64,000 nt of DNA. Origin: Euphorbia lathyris. Taxonomy: Eukaryota > Streptophyta > Magnoliopsida > Malpighiales > Euphorbiaceae. Where the stretch lies: NCBI RefSeq assembly GCF_963576675.1, contig NC_088914.1, forward strand, positions 19,633,001-19,697,000, given 5' to 3'. The notes below the pieces were generated by a model. The model saw only the letters and a list, made by a program, of their open reading frames with translations, did not search any database and had not been told where the DNA came from. The stretch's first letter is position 1, and the number at the start of each line of letters is the position of its first letter. Position numbers and translations under genes: made by a program. This document shows positions 56,453-64,000 of this stretch, one piece after another.

Positions 56453-57771
56453 ATGATGAGATCTCAATTTTGTTCATCCTTTTTCTCAAATAAAAGGTTT
56501 TAATATTGCTATATTTTGGTTTCTTTTGTTACATTAACCCACTACCTTATTGGATGATTTTTTTATATATAATTTATATAATCACTCTAATTCTTCAAGA
56601 ATCATAGTTATGTATCATCTCTCATTTTTTTTTACTTTTTTTTTTTTGCATATACTCGAACTCGATATATCTAATTTAAACGATTTAAGATTTCTAACCG
56701 TAAGAACCAATCTTAACATCTACTTTTATGAAGAAATATCTAAATAGAAGATGTCTTTTTTGGAATTCTGTAATTAAAAGTATTTCTCATCTAGATTTTT
56801 GTTAAGTTTTCCTTTATGATGATTTTAGTAAAATTGAATAATTCCATTTTGTTTAGTTAACCTTTTGGTTGTATGAACTTTTGATTTTTCTGATATTGGT
56901 TGTCAATAATATTTAGATCTAGTTGTTTGGAGTTTTGTAGTGAAGATACCAGTCTAATTGAGATGATTAGTCGATCCCCCTTTCCAGCTTCTCGAATTTT
57001 ACTTAAATTACATAAATCTTTTCCATTATGTGTTAATAAAGGTTTTAGAGCAAAATTAGATAACCACTAATTTCAATTAGAGCTACAAGGAATTGAAACT
57101 CCCTTTTAATATATACATAACCAATAAAAATAATTTTCTAAGCAAATAAGATTTTATTAACATAAAATAAGATTTATTTTTAGTTTAAAAAAATGGTTGT
57201 TTTTATTCAAGATAACTAGATATCCTCACTTCGTTCCAAGTGCAACATTTTATAAAAACATACAAACCGAAGTATAAAATTTTTTATATCATAAATTGTA
57301 CAAGATCAAGGGATAACAAAAAGAGCCGAACTAAATAATACACAACAATGAATCCTATTCAAACAATAATTCGTATTTCATGAAGTCCTTTACACATGTC
57401 ATTCAATATGTATGGAATTATTTAGCCTACTATTTTAAGTCATAGATAAGATTCAAAAATAAATTTTACTATTTTTTTTATATGAAATATTTCATTAAAT
57501 CATAAAATTGCAAGTACAAGATGAAACCAGTAAGGAATAAAACCTTATATACATATAGGCTAAGCTTAATACATAGTCTATTAGGGCAAGGAAATGACTA
57601 TTAAAACTATTAGTTATAACACACATGTGCACATAAATTGCTATGGATTTAAACTATATACAAAATAGGTTCATCTTATTATGGATTGAAATTCCACTAA
57701 TAAATGGAGTTGTTAGAATTTGAACTTTTAACCACTTGATTTATGAGATTTTGATATTATGTTTAAAAAAA
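56453..57771. other. Intergenic, nothing recognised
   Basis: AT-rich, many short frames without family resemblance; no LTR ends, tRNA or repeat recognised. Confidence 0.6.
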
Positions 57772-58072
57772 GGAAAAGTACAAAAATAAACTGTGGTTTG
57801 GATCATTTTCAAACATAAACTACGTGGTTTAAAAGTTTGCAAACTGATACTTGTGGTTCATTCCGTTAGCAAAGACAATCCAAATTGACTAACAATGTTA
57901 AAAAAAAAAGTCAAAAGTCAAATGGTAAATAACTATGTTGATCTTTATATTTATTTATTTTATAAATTAACCTCATTATTATCTAACTATCATAACCAAA
58001 CCCCAAAACAAAAACAAAATTAATATCAAATACACCATCTACTCATTCTCTCACATCTCTCTTTAATTTATT
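57772..58072. repeat. MULE-like terminal sequence (one end)
   Basis: GGAAAAGTACAAAAATAAAC followed by TGTGGTTTGGATC and TTGTGGTTCATTCCGTTAGC is a string type that I associate with the termini of plant Mutator-like elements. No matching inverted end is found on the right, so identity is tentative. Confidence 0.35.
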
Positions 58073-58796
58073 TTCATTCTCTCTAAACACACTCATTCTC
58101 CCTCCCTATTTTCTCTCTCTTTAATCAAAATTTATGGTTTAAGAGTGGTAGAAATCATCTTTGCAGTTGTGCGACAGTCATTACATATCCTAATATTCTT
58201 AATTACCCTTATGATGTTGGTGCCTTTATGCCGATCAACCCAAAAGCAATGGCAAGCTTCTCACTGTGTCTAAACAAACTACTTTCCTTCTTTTCCTCAT
58301 CAATGTCAAGTGAAACCATATCTGTTTCTGTTGCATAACCTTCCATTTTCAATTTCTTAGCCATTTCATCCAATTTAGTCTCAATATCTTTAATCAGAGG
58401 ATGTGTTTTGTCTCCTGCAAGAAACTCATGAACATTCCGTTTGCTTCAATCATGCTGCAACCTGGAGTTTTAATCACCCCATGTTGTGTCTTCATCCCCA
58501 TGATCTGAAGAACACCATCCCAATTACCTTTCGAAGCATATATATTTGATAGCAATACGTTGAATCGTTTGTGGCCCAGCTGCAATTCTATGAGCTTCTT
58601 TCAAATTCTTTCCCCCATTTCACTGTCTCTATGTTTTTTACATGCCCCAAGCAATGTTCAGTAAAATCAGCAAGAGTAGTAAACAAATACATGAAAATGT
58701 GTACTATAATACCCTCGTAAACATTGGTGGCGTGGTAATGTATTTTTAGAATAAGAAAATAGAGGGAGAGTGAGTGTGTTTAGAGGGAGAATGGAA
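58073..58796. repeat. Inverted repeat arms flanking a PPR fragment
   Basis: About 42 bp at 58073-58115 (TCTAAACACACTCATTCTCC in the middle) and the near-complement at 58753-58796 (AGTGAGTGTGTTTAGAGGGA) face each other around the PPR-derived sequence. No clear target duplication beside them. Confidence 0.6.
58137..58654 (-). pseudogene. PPR-DYW protein fragment
   Basis: Read leftward: LGACKKHRDSEMGERI, a stop, then FNVLLSNIYASKGNWDGV, KTPGCSMIE, a frameshift, HEFLAGDKTHPLIKDIE, HSEKLAIAFGLIG, another frameshift, IRVIKNIRICNDC. These are the E, E+ and N-terminal DYW segments of a plant pentatricopeptide repeat protein of the organelle RNA-editing type. The PPR repeats and the C-terminal part with the DYW tripeptide are absent, so it is a fragment rather than a retired full gene. 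Flanking inverted repeats suggest mobile capture. Confidence 0.88.
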
Positions 58797-59104
58797 ATAA
58801 ATAAAAAATATTTTAAAAAATAATATTAAAAATAATATTTTTTACATCAAAAGTATTAAGCTCTTAAAACCTAGTTTTACAAAAGATGCGGAAATGAGTG
58901 ATTGTAAAACTTATGAAGCGTTTAAGTGTAGTTGATTGGATTTAGTAATTTCTCTAGCTAATAAATAATAACATACTTGCTTAAGTAATAAAAAGAGAAC
59001 ACACAGAAGTTTATAGTGGTTCGGCAAAACTGGGCCTACTCCGCTCCTCAAGACTACGTCTTGAGATTTGTATTACAGTCCTTTTATAGGTGCGAATCAA
59101 ATAT

Positions 59105-59262
59105 CCCTTAAACTTATGAGTGCTTAAGAAATATGAGTTAAGCTTATGGGTGTTTAACAAATATAAGTCAAGCTTACAGGTGCTTAACAAACCTGTATTA
59201 AGCTTAGGGGTGTTTAACGAACCTGTATTAAGCTTACTTGTGCTTAATAAACCTGCAGTACT
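59105..59262. repeat. 30-bp tandem repeat, about five copies
   Basis: Unit similar to AAACCTGTATTAAGCTTAGG plus GGTGTTTAAC. The plus-strand frame 59120-59320 is only the translation of these units (a 10-residue repeat), not a gene. Nearby, TTTATAGTGGTTCGGC (about 59010) is a string common in plant dispersed repeats. Bases 58797-59104 and 59263-60189 hold nothing else recognisable. Confidence 0.8.
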
Positions 59263-60189
59263 TTTTACAAATTATAGTACCTTACTTATAAAGACTTGCT
59301 GGTGTTTGACTATCCGTTAGAATTTTTTTCTCTAGTAAGAATTACACCACTGATCACTTTTCTAGCTTAAGTGATTAAACTATCCTAAACACTACCTAAT
59401 GCGTTTACAATCTTACTTTAAAGATTAAGTAAGAAACTCTACAAGAATGATTTAATTGGATTTGAATTACACAAATTATGAACACTCAACCTTTTGATCT
59501 CAATGAAGAATATTTGAGACATTTTTTGATAATATTGTTGTAGCAAAAATATAGTAAGTCTTTCCAAAAAAGTTAATTGAGGAATTGATCCATTTTATAG
59601 TGGAAGGAATCTTCCGTTGTAAAATGTCCATTAATTTGTCTTCTAGCAATCAAAACCCTCTTTGAATAAATGTTTTGGATAAGCCTCTTGATATGAGTTT
59701 TGCTTCATGACTCTTTTACAATAAAGCTTTATTTTTTAATTATTAAGACTTGTTTGTATTTTTATTCTGTTGCTTTATTGATAAAGGATTTTTAGTTAAC
59801 AAATGTCTTTCTTTTGTAAGACTCTTGTATTAAGTATTTTCTCTTTATTGACACTTTTATTCTTTGTCTTTTACCTTTGTAGGCCATTTCTTCAATGCAT
59901 ATTGTAGGACATCTTCTTTGTCTTCATTCTCTCAATAATATAGGGGTGTTCATGCAATAATTCTTTTATACATTCTAAGTAGTATATTTAATCTTTTAAT
60001 TTTATACCTAGAGTGATAATAAAAATATTATTTTACAATAATTCGATAACTATTCATCAATTTTAATTTAAATAATCTTTGTAATTACTATAGTGAATAG
60101 TTCAACTGTCTATGAATAGTGTTATCATCAAAATATTTCATAAGTCAACAAATTAGTTTTTAAAGATGATGAGTTGATCATACGAATCA

Positions 60190-60633
60190 TGTAGACTTTA
60201 AAGTAGTATTTCAGCATGTTTATTGGTCGCTATATTATGGTCCAACGAATTAAGCCGAGAAAATAGTATATTCAAAGTGTTGACGTGCTCTATCATCAAA
60301 GTGGATTTTGACATCCGTAAGTGTACAATTTCCTCTTAAGGAAAATTTTATTGTGAAGGGATTTGCCCTCGTACAATGTGACATGCTCCCAGATCTCCTT
60401 CACAGTTTTCTCATCCTATATGCTAGACTGTATCTCATCTGTTAATGCCAGATGGAGATTTGTAATAAAATTTCCGTCCATCGTGATCCATTTATCATAT
60501 GTGAGTTCTTTTGTGCTTTGAGTGATGACATCCAAACAATTGTGTTTTTTTTCAAGACAACCATTATCTTTAATTTCTGTAATGAGAAATTTCTCCCATT
60601 AAATTTTTCAATCTTAAATTTTACCACCATTAC
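60190..60633 (-). pseudogene. Decayed copia gag fragment
   Basis: On the minus strand from 60630: VKFKIEKFNGRNFSLQKLKI matches the start of copia Gag, then weaker matches (LALTDE-like, KEIWEH-like, KSLHNKIFLK-like) with many stops and shifts to about 60190. A degraded tRNA-Met PBS (AAGTGATAGAGGTTTGG on the minus strand, about 60682-60666) and LTR-like sequence (GTGGAAACCCC type, 60690-60900) lie upstream, so this is the 5' end of an old copia element. Confidence 0.75.
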
Positions 60634-60953
60634 TTCTATAAGAAATTACTGAGCAATGTAACCAAACCTCTATCACTTGTGAAAAGAACACCGAAATAGA
60701 GTAAGAACGTGGCTAATAATTTAAGAGAATAATAAAGATAATTAGACACAAAATATGCGTGGAAACCCCCTAAATAAATTAGGGTAAAAACCATAGGTAA
60801 AGAGAAAAACTTTACTATGATAGGAGTTACAATATCTCTTTAATTTACAAGGAAAAACTAATCACAACTTCTCTTTAAAAATAGTAGAAATAATATTTTA
60901 ATAAAGCACTCTATTTTTCTCTCTACAAAATGTATGTTATTCATTTTCTATGG

Positions 60954-63128
60954 CATGAATGAATTTCTTTTATACCATTCATGTATATCAACTATTTTCA
61001 TGTTTATGTATTACTTTCTAATATAAATAAATTAATTAAGTAATATCACGCAACGGTAAAAGATGACGAAAAGTGAAAACACACCTATCTCTAAGGATAA
61101 AGTTTCGCATCCGTACCTCTTATGCATTTGTCCTTTCTCATTGAAGGAATAACCTTCTCGAAACGATGCACTCTCTCAGGAATCACGAATATCTATCCTA
61201 GCATTAAAAAGCTAGATTCATCTTTATGTGGGTTTTTCATAACGAATATGAATATTTTAGAGATGCAGACTCATATACATAAGCAAGATCCTCCCTCCAT
61301 CACTCGAGAATTTGGTTCGTGCTTCTAAAAGCTTATTTCTTCCTGAACTGAGATACCTCATTCTATCATATTTAGGAGTCTTTAGCACATGTAGGCAGCG
61401 TCGCCAAATAAGGAAGTTTGTCTCTCTTAAAGTTTCTTCCTTAATAAGAATTCATAGTTAGTTTGCTCCTTATTAGATTAAGAGTCTCTACTCTTATATA
61501 AAGGTACATAATCTAACATACCATTGTTTTGTTATTTTCTCTTTTGACATCTCATATAAATCAGAACTAACTTGAGCGTTATAAAAGTCTTTCGTGGGGA
61601 TCTGACTAAGCTCTGTTTTACAAGTTAAACAAAAAAGACAACCCCTTGCACATCTTGTTGTCCATGAATGCCTCAATTACAAATATATATTTGAATATCA
61701 CTAAGCAGGCCTTCAGACTCTTAACAACGAGAATTTCCTAAAACATTATCAAATATAAGACATGTCATTATAAAAAAAAAAGTTAGTTTGGGTAGTTAAA
61801 AGGTTCAAGTCGTTTAATTTAAATATCTTGAATTTGAGTCTCAATATATACGACATGAATGAATTTCTTTTATACCATTCATGTATTTCAACTATTTTCA
61901 TTTCTATTTCTATGCATTACTTTCTAATATAAATAATTAATTAGTTAATACAACGAAAAGTGAAAACACACCTACCTTTTTTATCTTTTTAAAAGGTGTT
62001 AGGACAAGGTTTTGTATCTGTACCTCTTATGCACGTGTTATTTCTCATTGAAGGAATAGCCTTCTCGAAACAATGCACTCTCTTAGGAATCATGAATGCC
62101 CGCTCTAGAATTAAAAGCCTAAATTTGTATTTATGTGTGTTTTTTTTATAGCGAATATGAATATTTTAGAGATTCGAAGTCATGGGCATAATTATATCTT
62201 CCCTCCTTAACTCGAACATTCGGTTCGTGCTTCTAAAAGCTTATTCCTTCCTGAATTGGGATACCTCATTCTATCCTATTTGGAAGTCCTTAGTGCACGT
62301 AGGTAGCACTGCCAAACAAGGAAGTTTGTCTCATTTAGAATTTCTTCCTTAATAAGAATTCATAGTTAATTTAATCCTTATTAGATTAGGAGTCTCCATT
62401 CCTATATAAAGTACAAACTCCCTTCATAAAAGTACATAAATTGACAGACAATCATGTTGTTATTTTTTCTTTTCACATCTCTTATAAACCATAACTAACT
62501 TAAGAGCATCTCCAAGAGACTCTTAGTTCAATCTCTAAAAATAATATAAATAATTGACTCTTAGTGATTTAAGAGTGACTAATACATATTATCTTCAACA
62601 ATACTCCTTATATTCACTCTCTATTTATTATTTTATCATTAAAGTTATTAAGTATTATTGTATTAACCAATAGTGAAAGGAGGGAGACTCTTCAATAATA
62701 AATTATTAATAAAAAATAAAATAAGTAGGCACTAATAGGTGGAGAGAGGCTCTCTATTAATAGAGAGGATGGGGATGCTCTTAGTGATTTGAGAAGCCAC
62801 TAAGAGGCTGTTGGAGTTGATTTTTGACTCTCCCTCCTCAAATTTTAACTTAAGAACCAATTTAAGAGGTTGTTGGAGATGTTCTAAGTGTCATAGAGTC
62901 TTTCATTCGGATAAAACAAAAAAGATAACCCCTTGCACATCTTGTTGCCCAGAAATGTCTGGGTTGCAAATATATATCCGGATATCACTAAGGAGGCCTT
63001 CAGACTCTTAACAATGAAAATTTTCCAAAACATTATCAAATATAAGACCAGTTATTATAAAAAAAAAACTTGGTTTGATTCAAGTTACTTTTAATTCAGA
63101 GATCTCAAATTTGAATCTCAATATATAG
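60954..63128. repeat. Tandem duplication of a 900-bp unit
   Basis: Copy 1 is 60954-61853 and copy 2 is 61854-63128, both starting CATGAATGAATTTCTTTTAT; they match throughout (GAAGGAATA-CCTTCTCGAAAC, GGTTCGTGCTTCTAAAAGC, CCCCTTGCACATCTTGTTG). Copy 2 is longer only because of a 381-bp MITE. Each copy has a TATATAAAG box. Possibly decayed LTRs; no TG...CA ends. No gene. Confidence 0.85.
62504..62884. mobile_element. MITE with GAGCATCTCCAA-type terminal repeats, TSD TAA
   Basis: Ends GAGCATCTCCAAGAGACTC and, in reverse complement at the right, GAACATCTCCAACAACCTC. The empty site is visible in the first copy of the 900-bp duplication. TAA flanks both ends (62501-62503, 62885-62887), as expected for PIF/Harbinger-type MITEs. 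An internal GGGGATGCTCTTAG (about 62769) suggests a second, nested or fused end. Confidence 0.8.
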
Positions 63129-64000
63129 GGTAAATTACATACGTGGTGTACAACGTTTACCTGTTTTCACACTTTGGTGTACAGCTAAATTTTTTTCACA
63201 CTAAAGTGTACAACCTTCAGATGACCTCCCACTAAAGTGTACACCGGTTTTTGTGACCGGTCAATGCAAGTCAACTATGCCACGTCATCATTTTTCACTT
63301 TTTCTAATTTAAAAAAAAACCCACTAAAAACTAAATGACCCTTATACCCTTCTATTGTTTCCCTCACTGGAATCCAAATTTCTCCCATATTTTTAATCCA
63401 TTCATCTCCAATCACTTGATTTTCCAGAAATTCATTCATTAGATTAAAAAAAAATCATTTCTATTTGTTTAACTTTTCTAGAAAAAGGAGAAGAATTCAT
63501 TTATTCAAACTCTTGCTTTCAATCCCAAAACCTAGATCTGGTTCTGTTTTCACATATGGTCATCATGAACATACAAGAACCAAAGAAGGAATTAATCCAT
63601 CTTGCCAAGCACCAGAAGCCTAGATTTGAAAAAAAAAATAGAGCTTCAAATCAGAATCAAACTAAAGAAGAAAGATCTGAATGAGAAATCAACATGTAGC
63701 AAGAAATCGTTGAAATAAAAATCGAAGGAGACAAAAACGAGAAAAGGAAGTTTCTAGCTTCATCGGAATGAGTTGAATCAGCGGAGGAATAACTCTATTG
63801 GAACGTTCACCGGTGATACGAGAAAGAAGAGCATGCAACTCTGTCGCCGTCACAGAGAGAGATTGACCCTGAAAGGGGGCTGAGCTATGGTTTCAATCTT
63901 GTGAGAAAGAAAGAAGAAGATAATAGGGGACTGTCTGTGTTTTTTGAGAGAAGAGAAAGAAAGAAAAGATAGAAAGAAAGAGTGTAAGCAGGAAAGCCAT
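63128..64000. mobile_element. Mutator-like element end, continuing beyond the window
   Basis: Starting at GGGTAAATTACATACGTGG (63128), followed by GTGTACA...ACTTTGGTGTACA and repeated CACTAAAGTGTACA, this resembles long terminal inverted repeats of plant MULEs. It begins exactly where the second 900-bp unit ends. The other end is outside. The remaining 63360-64000 (purine-rich, AAGAAAGAAGA at the end) shows no gene that I can support. Confidence 0.45.

Noticed and set aside
59120..59320. Leu-rich 66-codon frame with 10-residue repeats
   Set aside because: It is the translation of the 30-bp tandem repeat; no start context or conservation.
63360..64000. Possible gene start in the purine-rich right edge
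   Set aside because: No open frame of useful length and no motif; the sequence is cut by the window end.

Overview
The window is nuclear DNA of a flowering plant, most likely a eudicot. The evidence is LTR retrotransposons of typical plant lineages (Ty3/gypsy Tat clade, Sirevirus-type and BARE/Angela-like Ty1/copia), an L1-type LINE, a PPR-DYW gene fragment, a RALF-like peptide gene and the AT-rich composition. Bases 1-54162 are one nest of retrotransposons. Bases 54163-64000 are a LINE remnant followed by low-copy DNA with small repeats, gene fragments and one short secreted-peptide gene.

Nest layout, read from exact TG...CA ends and 5-bp target duplications. An L1-like LINE (minus, 54163-55695) was hit by copia I (minus), whose promoter-end LTR begins at 54162. 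Copia I was then split twice. A Sirevirus-type copia (25412-53923, TSD TTAAG) landed in its LTR. A tRNA-Asp-primed gypsy element (LTR about 19650-21324) landed in its gag. That gypsy leader was hit by a Tat-clade element (minus; 5' LTR 16647-19411, PBS, leader, gag, protease). The protease of this element was in turn hit by a second member of the same Tat family in the opposite orientation (plus; pol 1-3765, 3' LTR 8407-11469). The left halves of all these elements lie outside the window. The Sirevirus was itself hit by copia V in gag (27818-38612, TSD GCAAC; it carries a solo LTR at 36410-37885, TSD GATGT) and by copia VI in ORF3 (45033-51183, TSD ACCTC; internally rearranged with a Sirevirus fragment).

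Most striking contents: (1) an antisense gene of six exons, all introns phase 0 and GT-AG, encoding a plant-mobile-domain protein with a coiled-coil tail and its own TATA box, carried between pol and 3' LTR of the Tat element (4223-7370, minus); (2) a Tat Gag with four capsid-like segments in series; (3) a block of five consecutive perfect hairpins in the copia V leader (29953-30112), matched in copia I by compensatory and G-U changes; (4) several other hairpin families with constant loops and variable stems in the Tat element, including a 22-bp palindrome array directly upstream of the LTR TATA box; (5) a Sirevirus third ORF with what looks like its own internal promoter.

All long transposon reading frames are broken by a few nonsense codons or frameshifts, most often at tryptophan positions. 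Both nearly complete copia polymerases have lost an aspartate of the RT active site. The elements look young but inactive. The only apparently intact cellular gene is the short RALF-like peptide at 56240-56452.
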